This document shows, piece by piece, positions 24,506 through 33,639 of a stretch of DNA of 55,835 nt. The position numbers and the translations under genes are program-made. Below the pieces are notes generated by a model. It was given only the letters and a program-made list of their open reading frames with translations. It was not told the DNA's origin and ran no database searches. Location of the stretch: contig JACQYT010000022.1 of assembly GCA_016208085.1 (NCBI GenBank), forward strand, positions 1 through 55,835, in the 5' to 3' direction. Each line of letters starts with the position of its first letter. The first letter of the stretch is position 1. The DNA is from Elusimicrobiota bacterium (GTDB taxonomy: Bacteria; Elusimicrobiota; Elusimicrobia; Elusimicrobiales; UBA9959).

Positions 24506-25671
24506 TGTGCCAGCAATTTCGTTTCGATAACTTTAAAAACCTCGTCCACGGTTATCGCTTCCATGCATTTAGGCTTGCTCCAGTAACAGCGCACGGACTT
24601 GCGGTCATGCACATTGATGCACGGGCTGCACTCAATGTTCTTAAAGAACACAGCGTGCTTTTCGTCGGGAGAGCCGTAGAAAACCGGCGTTTCGGGGCCG
24701 AAGAAGGAAATGGTGGGGGTTTCCATCGCCACCGCCAGGTGGAGCGGGCCGCTGTCATTGGAGATGAATAACTTTGCATTCGCCAACAGGGCGGCGAGCT
24801 GCGTTATGGAGAGCTTTCCGGCGAAATTGACCGCCTGCGCCCGGCCGACAGCGTCGAGCGTCCCCTGCACGTACTCCCGGTCGGACCTGGAGCCTATGAA
24901 AACGACGCCCGGCCCGTATTTCTCAATGAGCCTGCCGACCAGACTGATAAAATTCCCGCGGGGCCATCTGCGCTCGGGGCATAAGTCGCCCGCGTTGACG
25001 TTCACGGCGATATAGCCGTCTTTTACCCCCGCTTCTCCCAGAAGCTTTTTTACCACGGCCATGTCTTGCGGCGACACGAATGGTTTGGCCATTGTTAATT
25101 GTTTCCGTTCTGGAAACCCTATATGCACGCCCAGGTTATAAAAATTGTCCATCACATGCCAGTACCTGTTAAAAGGCACCTGGATATTATGGATATCGCC
25201 CCGCCAGGTTTCCCAGGCGTGATAGCCGACTTTTATCTTTGCGAACGTCAGAAAAGTGACGATGGAGGAGAACCGGGTAAAGAACTCAAAGTCTATTACC
25301 ATATCGAAACGCTGTCTCCAGAAATAAAGGACGGCGTTCATAAAGGTTTTCGCAAAACCGAACCAGCCCTCATCCAGGTTGACGGTTATGACGTCGTCAA
25401 AAAGTTTCAGGGATTCGCATATCTCCCTGTTCCAGCTGAGCGTCAGGAACACAAGTTTCGAATCCGGGTAGGTTTTTCTGAATTCTTTCATCGCCGGAGT
25501 AAGCAGCAGGATGCTCCCCAGTCCCCAAAATTTCATCGCCAGGGTTTTTTTGACCTCTTCTCTGCGCAACACGGTTCCCCCGCGGCCGGACAGCCGGTTC
25601 AGCAAAGTCAGAAAAAAACATATCACCAGTCCGGCGTATTTATCCAGAAATTTCAGGAAATTCAGTCTCAC
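24502..25671 (-). CDS. GT9-family glycosyltransferase (heptosyltransferase-like)
   Basis: The 389-residue protein follows the GT9 plan: KKTLAMKFWGLGSILLLTPA near the N-terminus, KLVFLTLSWNREICESL, GYIAVNVNAGDLCPERRWP at the start of the second domain, and FISNDSGPLHLAVAMETPTI, the conserved nucleotide-sugar-binding block, then FFGPETP. Heptosyltransferases add ADP-heptose to the lipid A inner core, but GT9 members use other sugars as well. The extra ~30-residue hydrophobic N-terminus (YAGLVICFFLTLLNRL) could hold it at the membrane. A cysteine pair near the C-terminus (CSPCINV) is common in the family. Confidence 0.9.
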   Translation of the reverse strand: MRLNFLKFLDKYAGLVICFFLTLLNRLSGRGGTVLRREEVKKTLAMKFWGLGSILLLTPAMKEFRKTYPDSKLVFLTLSWNREICESLKLFDDVITVNLDEGWFGFAKTFMNAVLYFWRQRFDMVIDFEFFTRFSSIVTFLTFAKIKVGYHAWETWRGDIHNIQVPFNRYWHVMDNFYNLGVHIGFPERKQLTMAKPFVSPQDMAVVKKLLGEAGVKDGYIAVNVNAGDLCPERRWPRGNFISLVGRLIEKYGPGVVFIGSRSDREYVQGTLDAVGRAQAVNFAGKLSITQLAALLANAKLFISNDSGPLHLAVAMETPTISFFGPETPVFYGSPDEKHAVFFKNIECSPCINVHDRKSVRCYWSKPKCMEAITVDEVFKVIETKLLAQ

Positions 25672-25706
25672 TAGTCGTCTCCGGGGCGATTTTTTCGCGC
25701 GCGTTC

Positions 25707-27128
25707 CTACTTCTTCAGCAGGTGCTGGTAATTTCTCAGCGCAAAGCCTATCGTTTTTAAGAAACTTCTCTTTTCGCTTTTAAGGAACACGTAAAAGTAT
25801 ATTGTACCAAACCACAGCCTGAATAGCGGATTCGGCGGGAGTTTTATAAGCAGCTTTATCAAAGGCAACGTCCAGGGCCACAGCACGGCGGTCTGGAAGA
25901 ATTTGTGCAGGTTCTCCATCCGGCGTATCTGCGGCAGCTTTAGCCTGGAATCAATGAAAAACGAGCTGGAAATGGAGTCCGGGTTGAAATCCTTCTCAAG
26001 ATAGCCCTTCTGCCGGGCGTATTGCGTCAGCGCGGTGCGGGGATACGGAGAGAATATTGAGCACCAGGGATAATCAGCTTTTACCCTGATGTTCATCCTG
26101 ATGGTATTGAAGGCGTCATCCAGCGTTTCATCGGGAAGGCCGACGATGTTGTAGGTCCGGAACGTCAGCCCGGCTTCGTGCAGCAGGCGGGCGGCGTTAT
26201 AGATATCCTTGTCTTTCAGGCGCTTGTTAAGGACGGTGTTCCGCAGGAATTCCGAGCCGGACTCTATGCCGAAAAAGACGGTTTTGCAACCAGCTTTCTT
26301 TAATTTAGCAGCGTATTTTTCGTCGGCACACACGATATCCGCCCGCACCAGACAGATGAAATCAAGGTCAATCTCTTTTTTATACGCCTCAAGGAAGCTG
26401 TAGAGCCATTTGCGGTTCACCCCGAAGACGTCATCGCAAAAATAAACGGTTTTGGCCTGATATCTGTCTTTGAGAACGCGCAGCTCTTCTATGACCTTAT
26501 CTGCGTTCCTGACCCGCATGTGCTGTCCCCTGCCCCTGTACAGTTCCCTTATGCTGTCTTCAAAGCAGAAAGTGCAGTGGAACATGCAGCCCCGCGAAGT
26601 GAGGATGGTCCTTACGCTGCGGTCCGCCCCGGCTCCAAGCGCGTCGTAAAGGCCCCGGTCCGGAAACGGGTAAGCGTCCAGGTCCTGCTCGAGCGGCCTC
26701 ACCTCGTTCTTAAAGACCTTGCCGTCCCGCTTTACATAAAGGTTCGCTATTGCGCTGAAATTCCGGCCGGTGTCCAGCGCGTCCAGCAGTTCCAGCGCCG
26801 CCTCTTCCCCTTCCCCCCGGCAGATAATATCCACGCCGTCCTCTTCTATGAATTCCGGGAAAAACGTGGGGTGGGCGCCGCCAAAAAGGGTGAGCGCTTT
26901 ATATCTGTCCTTTAAAACTTTGGCGATATCGCGGGCCCAGCGGTGCGAGCCGGTCATTATGGAAAACCCGACCACATCCGGCTTAAAGGAGTCCATGACT
27001 TGCGCGAAATCGCCGGCTGTTTCCCCTACTGCAAGGGCGCAGGCGTGAGACCGCTTCACCATCGATGAAATGTACATCGGGCCCAGGAACTCATATTCAA
27101 GGTTTTGCAGAAAAAGCAGTTTTGCCAT
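25707..27128 (-). CDS. B12-binding-type radical SAM protein 3
   Basis: The 473-residue protein has a B12-binding-like domain (PDVVGFSIMTGSHRWARDI, then LTLFGGAHPTFFPEF and IICRGEGEEAALELLDAL) and the radical SAM motif TSRGCMFHCTFCFED near residue 180. VFFGIESGSEFLRNTVLNKR and YNIVGLPDETLDDAF are standard core elements. The function is unknown; the family includes radical C-methylases. It diverges from radical SAM gene 4 with only 59 bp between start codons, so the two may share a control region. Confidence 0.92.
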   Translation of the reverse strand: MAKLLFLQNLEYEFLGPMYISSMVKRSHACALAVGETAGDFAQVMDSFKPDVVGFSIMTGSHRWARDIAKVLKDRYKALTLFGGAHPTFFPEFIEEDGVDIICRGEGEEAALELLDALDTGRNFSAIANLYVKRDGKVFKNEVRPLEQDLDAYPFPDRGLYDALGAGADRSVRTILTSRGCMFHCTFCFEDSIRELYRGRGQHMRVRNADKVIEELRVLKDRYQAKTVYFCDDVFGVNRKWLYSFLEAYKKEIDLDFICLVRADIVCADEKYAAKLKKAGCKTVFFGIESGSEFLRNTVLNKRLKDKDIYNAARLLHEAGLTFRTYNIVGLPDETLDDAFNTIRMNIRVKADYPWCSIFSPYPRTALTQYARQKGYLEKDFNPDSISSSFFIDSRLKLPQIRRMENLHKFFQTAVLWPWTLPLIKLLIKLPPNPLFRLWFGTIYFYVFLKSEKRSFLKTIGFALRNYQHLLKK

Positions 27129-27187
27129 GGTTAAAAGTATGATACAAACTATGCGGGCACCGCCTAAAGCCCTGCCCCCGCCGGCGC

Positions 27188-28564
27188 ATGCCTTCTACGC
27201 CGTTTCTATTTAAGCTGGGCCTGCTGAACCTGGCGACAATGACGCGTAAGCACGGCTTTGAGACCACCATCCTTGACGCCGCCGCCATGGAATGGGGCTA
27301 TCCGGAAAGCCTTAGATTTATTATCGACAATCACTTCCAATACGTAGGCATTACTGCAGTCACCATTTCCATTTCCCATGCCGCGAAACTGGCCGCCCTC
27401 CTCAAGGAAGCCGACCCAGGACTGACGATCCTGATAGGCGGGCCGCATCTGACGGCTTTGCCGTCGGAAACCATGGCCTTGTTTCCCCATTTTGACATAG
27501 GGGTTATAGGCGAAGCGGACTACGCCATCGTAGAGCTGCTGTCGGCGCTGGAAGAGAAAAGAGACCCAGCTTCGGTCGGCGGGTTAATCCTGAGAACGGC
27601 TGACGGATTAAAAAGAACGCGGCCGCGGCCGCGCATTGAAAATATGGACGCCCTGCCGATGCCGGAGTGGAATCTGCTGCCGGACCTGGCCCGCTATTAC
27701 TGCCCCCCCGTACACACCATCCAGCGCATCCCCGCTGCCCTGCTGGTAGCGTCGCGCGGCTGCCCCGGTAAATGCGCCTTCTGTGACCGCAGCGTGTTCG
27801 GCAATGTGCTGCGCGCCTACAGCGCAGAGTACACCTTTAAGATGATAAAGGACCTCTACGACAATTACGGCATCCGCGAGATACAGCTGCGGGACGACAA
27901 TTTTACGGCCTACCGCAACAGAATGCTCCAATTATGCGCCATGCTTAAGAAGGAAAAGCTGGACATTGTCTGGACCTGCGCCGCCAGGGTGGACATGGTC
28001 AACCCCGATATCCTGAAGACCATGAAAGAAGCCGGCTGCTGGCAGATCTGGTACGGGGTGGAGAGCGGCTCGGACACTATCCTGAACAATATCCGGAAAC
28101 ACACCAACACGGCCCAGATCCGGAAATCCATGCAGATTACCCATGACGCAGGGATCAGTCCCTGCGGTTTTTTCATGCTTGGAAGCCCCGGTGAAACCAT
28201 AGAAACCCTTGAACAGACCGTGCAATTCGCGCTGGACCTGCCCCTTGACGAGGCGCATTTCTCCTTCATGACGCCGTTCCCGGGCTCGCAGTTATATGAA
28301 ACCGCCGGTCAATACGGCGCCTTCGACAACGACTGGGAAAAGCTACACGGCTGGCTGCCGGTATTCGTGCCGCGCGGCTTGACGGCACAGGATCTGGAGA
28401 CGTATTCCAAGAAGGCCTTCCGCAGCTTTTATTTCCGCCCGCGCGTAATCTTGTCATATTTAAAGAAAATACGCAGCCTGCGGCATGTCAGGATATATTT
28501 GAGCGGTTTTCTGGCGCTTTTGGAATGGTTGCTGAAGAGCAAATCAAATAAAGTGAATTTTTAA
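27188..28564 (+). CDS. B12-binding-type radical SAM protein 4
   Basis: The 458-residue protein has GLLNLATMTRKHGFETTILD, TILIGGPHLTALPSETMA and GVIGEADYAIVELL in the B12-binding-like domain, then ASRGCPGKCAFCDRSVFGN with the cluster cysteines, WYGVESGSDTIL and FFMLGSPGETIET. Compared with its paralogues the first beta strand (KVLLINPP type) is missing; the frame is closed upstream at 27140, so the N-terminus appears short. No Shine-Dalgarno is seen before ATG 27188. Its TAA stop overlaps the stop of the convergent GT2 gene. The substrate is unknown. Confidence 0.9.
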   Translation: MPSTPFLFKLGLLNLATMTRKHGFETTILDAAAMEWGYPESLRFIIDNHFQYVGITAVTISISHAAKLAALLKEADPGLTILIGGPHLTALPSETMALFPHFDIGVIGEADYAIVELLSALEEKRDPASVGGLILRTADGLKRTRPRPRIENMDALPMPEWNLLPDLARYYCPPVHTIQRIPAALLVASRGCPGKCAFCDRSVFGNVLRAYSAEYTFKMIKDLYDNYGIREIQLRDDNFTAYRNRMLQLCAMLKKEKLDIVWTCAARVDMVNPDILKTMKEAGCWQIWYGVESGSDTILNNIRKHTNTAQIRKSMQITHDAGISPCGFFMLGSPGETIETLEQTVQFALDLPLDEAHFSFMTPFPGSQLYETAGQYGAFDNDWEKLHGWLPVFVPRGLTAQDLETYSKKAFRSFYFRPRVILSYLKKIRSLRHVRIYLSGFLALLEWLLKSKSNKVNF

Positions 28565-29250
28565 AAGCCGAAAAACTTTATTTTAAGCATGATCAGGACT
28601 GCGGGGATGATATCGTATACTTTTATTTTCTTGCCCTTGGTTCTGGGCGAATATTTTACCGGCACTTCCGCGATCTTCATGCCGTATTTGCAAAGCTTGC
28701 TGACCACTTCAAAGTCAAACCCGATGCCCCGGCTCTGCGGGTCTATCTTCCTGACGGAAGCCGTCTGGTAGAACCTGTTGCCTATGACGTCCGTAAAATT
28801 CTTCCGGTAAAAAAGATTGGCCAGCGTGGTCGTGATGAGGGTGCCCAGATAGAACGGCCTTTCCTTAAGTATCATGAAAACAGAGTCGCCCTTCCTGGTC
28901 AGCAGCCTGGAGCCGAAAACCGCGTCCAGGCCCTCTTTCTCGGCCAGCTCCAGCATTTCGTACACGCAGGCGGGATCGTATTCTAGGTCGGAATTATGGA
29001 CAAACAGGTATTCCCCCCGGGCCTGCCTGATGCCCGTTATCACCGACATACCGTAGCCGTAATTCACGGGCTGGTAAACTACCCTCACCGCACCATCTTT
29101 CAAACCGTTCAAGAGCTCGCGCGTTCCGTCAGTGGAGTAATTATCAACCACTATTATTTCTTTTTCCACCGCGATCTTCTTTGCGTCTTCGATCGCCCTG
29201 ATTATCGTGTCTTTTTCGTTGAAAACGGTGACCACAACTGTCAGTTTCAT
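28561..29250 (-). CDS. GT2 glycosyltransferase, polyprenyl-phosphate sugar synthase type
   Basis: The 229-residue protein has the GT-A motifs LTVVVTVFNEKDTIIRAI, EIIVVDNYSTDGTREL, FVHNSDLEYDP in place of a standard DXD and VFGSRLL. It is the same length class as the enzyme at 14282 and shares the LEYDP context, so it probably also loads a sugar on a polyprenyl phosphate. It lies 23 nt after the start-proximal end of the GT-C gene at 29274-31004, with AGGA 9 nt before the ATG; donor synthase and GT-C acceptor enzyme would be a natural pair. Confidence 0.87.
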   Translation of the reverse strand: MKLTVVVTVFNEKDTIIRAIEDAKKIAVEKEIIVVDNYSTDGTRELLNGLKDGAVRVVYQPVNYGYGMSVITGIRQARGEYLFVHNSDLEYDPACVYEMLELAEKEGLDAVFGSRLLTRKGDSVFMILKERPFYLGTLITTTLANLFYRKNFTDVIGNRFYQTASVRKIDPQSRGIGFDFEVVSKLCKYGMKIAEVPVKYSPRTKGKKIKVYDIIPAVLIMLKIKFFGF

Positions 29251-29273
29251 ATGTTTTTATCCTGAGTGGACGT

Positions 29274-31004
29274 TCATATCCTTTTCAGCACGTAGATCGG
29301 CTCGTTCGCCGGTGTAAGCGTAGAAGAAAGCTCCAGCGGCTCCCTGGTATTATGGAACCCTTTTTCCAGCCGGTAGAGTTCGTAAAACCGCTTTTCCTGC
29401 TCTTTGGTACGGGCGTATCTCTGGACATCGGAGTACACAAAATATTGAGGCTTATCGGCGTCACGGAACAATTCTTCAAGGCTTCCATACACTATCATCC
29501 TGTGCTTTGTAAATTTTACGGGAGGAAAAGTCCAGGGGATAATATCGTAAAGATGCCCGATACTGGCGGTCCCGGTGTTATCGTTTATCCACTCCCCCGC
29601 CTGCAACCGCGTGCTTGTCGCAGCACGCGAGTCATTGACGCAGTACGTCCTAAACCTGAACGCGTCGGCCACACTGACTAGCGCGCAGGCAAGGACAAGC
29701 GCCCTGAGCCAGGCCTGCGGCTTTTTCTTCTGTCTTAATATTTCGACCGTATAGAAAAAGCTCAGCGGCAGGATAAAGGTTGCCCACCGGATGTCCGCCG
29801 GGAGGTTGGGCAGCCTGTAAACCATCGGCGAGACCAGCAGAATAAGCAGTAGCAGCATAAAGTTGAACGCGCCGGTAATTTTCCGGTAATACACTCCGAT
29901 ACAAGCGGCCGCGATGAACAATACCGAGGGCAGTATCCCCAGCCCATACCTGAAAAAATTATAGATAGATGTCATGCCGCCGGATACATGAAGGGTTGAC
30001 GACACATATTTCATCTCCGCCAGCAATTCCTGCGGCGAAAGGACGTAATACGGGTTCAGCATCAGCAGCCCGGTCCCGAACAGCAGGGTGCCGGCAGCCA
30101 GGTCTTTCGCCGCGACTTTCATTTCAGGCCGCGCCTCCAGGCTGTTGCGCAGATATGCCATAAGCGGGAACAGCGTAAGAATGCTTGTGGTCAGCGCTAT
30201 CCCGGCTACCACCCCGCACAGGAACATCGCGCCCCGGAAATACCTGGCGTTTTTTGTGTCAAAGAACCGGTATGAGGCCATTATGCACATCGTGGAAAAC
30301 GGCAGTAGATAAAAATGGGGTTTCAGGATCTTGGACCACAGAACTATCATCGGGCTCGTGAAACACAGCAAAGCCAGAATCGCGGGCCAGAACAGGGTCC
30401 CGATCAGTTTATATTCAAACAGGACCAGCATCAGGATGCCCAGGGTCCCCATGAGCGCGCTTAGCGCCCTGCCGGAGGTATAAAGCCCGCCCATATCGTC
30501 CGGATTGCGGAAGTAATGCCGCATGTCGGGGACCAATTTCACCGCTTTTACCCAGCTCAGGGCTTTATACCAGGCCGCCAACGGATATATATATCCCCCC
30601 CCGTAAAAAAAGAAATGGGGGTTGAAATCCAGCTTGGACGGGTTCATGTTGGATAGCCCGTTAAAAACCGCGTTCTCATCAGGGTTATGAGAGCATAAGA
30701 AATAATGCCGGAGGTAGTTGGAAAAGTAAAAAGTCACCCCGTCCTTAGCGTAGTCCACCACTATCCTGTCTTTGGCCTTAAATTCGTCATTCCTATAGGA
30801 CGGGGAGGCGAACACGGCGCTTTTTGTGTCCTTGTATACCAGATTTCTCGCCTTCACCAGGCTGTCGTAGAAATCCTCATTTTTCAGCCCTTCGTCCATG
30901 GCCAACGCCATCCTGCCGCTCGACGGAACGCCCCAATCTATCCCGTCGAACACGAAGAACCAGGATAGCGCGCAGACCAGGCAGATCAACAGGCCTCTTT
31001 TCAT
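29274..31004 (-). CDS. GT-C type membrane glycosyltransferase, paralogue II
   Basis: The 576-residue polytopic protein starts MKRGLLICLVCALSWFFVFD with an N-terminal helix. A long exposed segment with FYDSLVKARNLVYKDTKSA follows, then FFYGGGYIYPLAAWYKALS and many hydrophobic helices. The layout and these blocks match the protein at 20327. The family is GT-C-like (ArnT/PMT superfamily), acting on a polyprenyl-linked donor in the periplasm; the specific sugar is unknown. The ATG at 31004 is preferred to one 15 nt upstream because it starts at the helix. Confidence 0.75.
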   Translation of the reverse strand: MKRGLLICLVCALSWFFVFDGIDWGVPSSGRMALAMDEGLKNEDFYDSLVKARNLVYKDTKSAVFASPSYRNDEFKAKDRIVVDYAKDGVTFYFSNYLRHYFLCSHNPDENAVFNGLSNMNPSKLDFNPHFFFYGGGYIYPLAAWYKALSWVKAVKLVPDMRHYFRNPDDMGGLYTSGRALSALMGTLGILMLVLFEYKLIGTLFWPAILALLCFTSPMIVLWSKILKPHFYLLPFSTMCIMASYRFFDTKNARYFRGAMFLCGVVAGIALTTSILTLFPLMAYLRNSLEARPEMKVAAKDLAAGTLLFGTGLLMLNPYYVLSPQELLAEMKYVSSTLHVSGGMTSIYNFFRYGLGILPSVLFIAAACIGVYYRKITGAFNFMLLLLILLVSPMVYRLPNLPADIRWATFILPLSFFYTVEILRQKKKPQAWLRALVLACALVSVADAFRFRTYCVNDSRAATSTRLQAGEWINDNTGTASIGHLYDIIPWTFPPVKFTKHRMIVYGSLEELFRDADKPQYFVYSDVQRYARTKEQEKRFYELYRLEKGFHNTREPLELSSTLTPANEPIYVLKRI

Positions 31005-31105
31005 ATTTTCGCCGCCCATATGGCTCCAACCCAGTATAATTTATTTCCGCCTTGCCGGGCAAATATATACCTGCCGCGGAAAATCCCGGATAGCGGCGCG
31101 ACGCA

Positions 31106-31134
31106 TTGAATTTTCAGGATTCTTGATGTATACT
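31106..31134 (+). promoter_or_regulatory. Promoter of the 31195 secreted-protein gene
   Basis: TTGAAT (31106-31111) and TATACT (31129-31134) are separated by exactly 17 nt, about 60 nt before the ATG at 31195. It stands at the left edge of the AT-richer island. Confidence 0.6.
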
Positions 31135-31194
31135 ATCAACAAGGGGTTAAAGGGCGCGATACGAGCCGGGGAGATTTTTGGTGCGTTTAAATAA

Positions 31195-32763
31195 ATGTTT
31201 ATGAAAAAGATCGGATTATTTTTCCTCGCTTTTGCGCTTTTATCTGCGGTTTATCCCGATTCAATTCCCGCTGAAACCAGTAAAAATGCTCCCCCCCCCC
31301 TGAAATCTGATTGTCGGAAAGCCGCCGATTCCGGCAAGAAACAATCCGCAACAAAGAAAATCTGTTCCTCCTTCGCCGGCATTCTCACAAATGAAATAGG
31401 AAAGACCGCAAATAAGACCAAATTAGATATTCTTAAAGGCGGTTCGAAATACGTCAACGAGATATGTGATCAGGGCGGAACCCCGGATCTGGCAAAAATG
31501 ACAAAAGGCCTTCCTGAAAAAGATAAATTAAGGATTTCGCAAAAAACAAGTTCGGCGCTTTTTGACGGCAAAGCGGATCTCCCAGACGAAGATGTAAACT
31601 CCAACCAGACTGCGACTTTCGGCGCCGGCGGCTGGGTAACCGATTTAAAAACCTCTGAGCCGGACCTAAATAAAATCAGCCCCGTCACAGACTTCAGCCT
31701 GAGCGGCACAAAACTGTCCGGGGAAACGCCGGGTCAGGCGGCAACAAAGCAGTCCTCCAGTCTATCGGCATCCGTTTCGTCGGCAAAATCCCCGGCTGAT
31801 ACCGCTGCGTCCGCCGCAGAAAATCAACCGCCGGCTGAGGCAGGCAAAATTGCACCATTTGATTTACAACGTAAATGTCCTAAACCATGCTGGTGCGATA
31901 AAGACCTTTATGCAGATTACACGACTGATATAAAAGTGTGCGACAGTAAATGTGAGATATTATGCGAAGGGTATTCCACAGACGGCGGGGCCGGCGGTTC
32001 CACTTTGGGCAAGTTAATAAAACGCTTCAGAGACTGGATGGCAGGTATTTATCACTGGCTTAAAGGCGACAAGAAGTGCGGCGAGACCTGGTACAATCCG
32101 GACAAACAATGCTGCGTGAACGGAACAACAATTGTTACGCTGTGCGGCGGAAAGTGTTATGACCCCGTGACGGAATACTGCGAAAACGACACGATATGCG
32201 AGAACACGTGTTCGGCGGGGGTTATCAGCGCCTCCCCGGCTCCGACAAACGGCGAGGTCGAAACGGCCACGCTGTCGGTATCAGGCGAAAAAGGCGACGC
32301 ATTGGGCTGGTCGGCAAGTCGAGGAACCCTGACACCTTCGGCGGATAAAAAACAGGCCACCATCACCAGCATGGAATCCGGCAAAGTCATGGTCACCTTC
32401 GGAAGTAAAAACTGCAGCAAATGCCGTACAAGCATCACCGTTGCTTTTGTCAAGGTGACAAGCATTAAACCTGACCGCATGTTCACTATGGTGTCACCTC
32501 ACAAAACCGTAACATTTACTGTTACGACCGAACCTGTTGGGCCTGTATATATGAAATTGGTCAATGAACTGTTTCCTGAAGCGGACCCTGAGGTTGGAGA
32601 AAAGGCGATGCCGCCGCTAAATTCAATAACATTACAATCTCGTTGGGACGACGGAACTTTTATTTATAAATTCGACCAAACAGGAAGAGTTAGAATGCGT
32701 GCAAAAGCCGGCAAATACGATAAAGGCATTCCTAGCGGTAGCATAGAAGTTCTTCTCTTTTAA
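31195..32763 (+). CDS. Large secreted Cys-rich protein with a C10 tract
   Basis: I do not recognise this 522-residue protein. A signal peptide (KKIGLFFLAFALLSAVYP) is followed by a low-complexity region to about residue 220. A cysteine-rich part comes next (CPKPCWCDKDLY, CDSKCEILCEGY), with two related motifs, WYNPDKQCCV and CYDPVTEYCEN. The last ~170 residues are Ig-like in composition, with alternating hydrophobic strands (ATITSMESGKVMVTFG). It is probably surface exposed or released. Ten consecutive C bases at 31291-31300, coding for three prolines after the signal peptide, could switch it on and off by slippage. An ATG at 31201 is an equal start candidate. Base composition is more AT-rich than the flanks. 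Confidence 0.75.
   Translation: MFMKKIGLFFLAFALLSAVYPDSIPAETSKNAPPPLKSDCRKAADSGKKQSATKKICSSFAGILTNEIGKTANKTKLDILKGGSKYVNEICDQGGTPDLAKMTKGLPEKDKLRISQKTSSALFDGKADLPDEDVNSNQTATFGAGGWVTDLKTSEPDLNKISPVTDFSLSGTKLSGETPGQAATKQSSSLSASVSSAKSPADTAASAAENQPPAEAGKIAPFDLQRKCPKPCWCDKDLYADYTTDIKVCDSKCEILCEGYSTDGGAGGSTLGKLIKRFRDWMAGIYHWLKGDKKCGETWYNPDKQCCVNGTTIVTLCGGKCYDPVTEYCENDTICENTCSAGVISASPAPTNGEVETATLSVSGEKGDALGWSASRGTLTPSADKKQATITSMESGKVMVTFGSKNCSKCRTSITVAFVKVTSIKPDRMFTMVSPHKTVTFTVTTEPVGPVYMKLVNELFPEADPEVGEKAMPPLNSITLQSRWDDGTFIYKFDQTGRVRMRAKAGKYDKGIPSGSIEVLLF
31291..31300 (+). repeat. C10 homopolymer in a coding sequence
   Basis: Ten C bases follow GCT and precede TGAAATC, around codons 33-36, just behind the signal peptide. 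A one-base slip would put the rest of the gene out of frame; in one shifted frame a TGA follows the tract directly. No other homopolymer this long was noticed inside a gene of the window. Confidence 0.9.
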
Positions 32764-32803
32764 TGGAGTAAACAAGCTGTCAATTTTTTAAGGAAAGCAA
32801 ATT

Positions 32804-33637
32804 ATGAAAATTAAAAAAACATTAGTCATAATACCGACTATTGTCGCCATAATACTAATCATTTTCGCCATATTGAAAGTTTCATCTACGCGCCGGGGCA
32901 ATAATAAAAACACAGATAATGCAATTATAAGACCTGGTGAATTTCATGGCAACGAGTTGGACAAAAAAATGGATTGTATATTGGATAATGTTGATTTGCT
33001 TGATTTTGTCAGTATGTCACCGAAGGGATGCCCTATGTCTCAAAGACTGGCTTTTGGCATAGAAGTAAAATTTTCTTTCCGTGAAAAAGAAGAGGAACAA
33101 CTTCAACGGTTTTCACTTAATGCCTTTTCCACGGCTAAACGAAAAATATTGGATGAAATTATGCGACGCAATCCCGGCTATTATTGGATGGAAAAAGACG
33201 GCGTTGTAAATATTCAACCGTATAAGTCTAACGCCGATTCTCCGGCTGTCTCACCGCTTGATATGACAATCCCTGATTTTAATGTCCATAAAATCACGGT
33301 AGATTTAGCTGTGGAATATTTAGTGCGCATTGCGATTGAGCATAATATCCCGGTTACAACTTTTCTGCGGGAACTGGCCCTCCAAAAAGGATTCCCCGTT
33401 CCGGATTCGGGGAAACTTAAGCATCCGGAATATGCCAGTCCTGAAGAAATTATAAATGTGGTAATTCCTCATCAAGTAAGTATTCGGGATTGTTTGAATG
33501 CCATAGTGTCGGCCAATCCACCGGCAGGTTGGTTGGCAATGAAATATAGAGAGAAAATAGCTTTAAAGGCGTCCAGTTTTAAAATCTATAGCTATAATAA
33601 TAGGCCAGTCCCCAAAAACTTACTTTCATTAAAATAA
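32804..33637 (+). CDS. Membrane-anchored protein of unknown function
   Basis: The 277-residue protein has one N-terminal membrane helix (TLVIIPTIVAIILIIFAILK, residues 6-25) and a periplasmic body with no motif that I can name. It begins 40 nt after the secreted Cys-rich gene, with AAGGAAAG before the ATG, so the two form an operon and may work together. The C-terminal half alternates strands and helices (ITVDLAVEYLVRIAIEH, SIRDCLNAIVSANPP), vaguely like small secretin-type N-domains, but this is too weak to name. AT-rich base use matches the gene before it. Confidence 0.7.
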   Translation: MKIKKTLVIIPTIVAIILIIFAILKVSSTRRGNNKNTDNAIIRPGEFHGNELDKKMDCILDNVDLLDFVSMSPKGCPMSQRLAFGIEVKFSFREKEEEQLQRFSLNAFSTAKRKILDEIMRRNPGYYWMEKDGVVNIQPYKSNADSPAVSPLDMTIPDFNVHKITVDLAVEYLVRIAIEHNIPVTTFLRELALQKGFPVPDSGKLKHPEYASPEEIINVVIPHQVSIRDCLNAIVSANPPAGWLAMKYREKIALKASSFKIYSYNNRPVPKNLLSLK

Positions 33638-33639
33638 CG

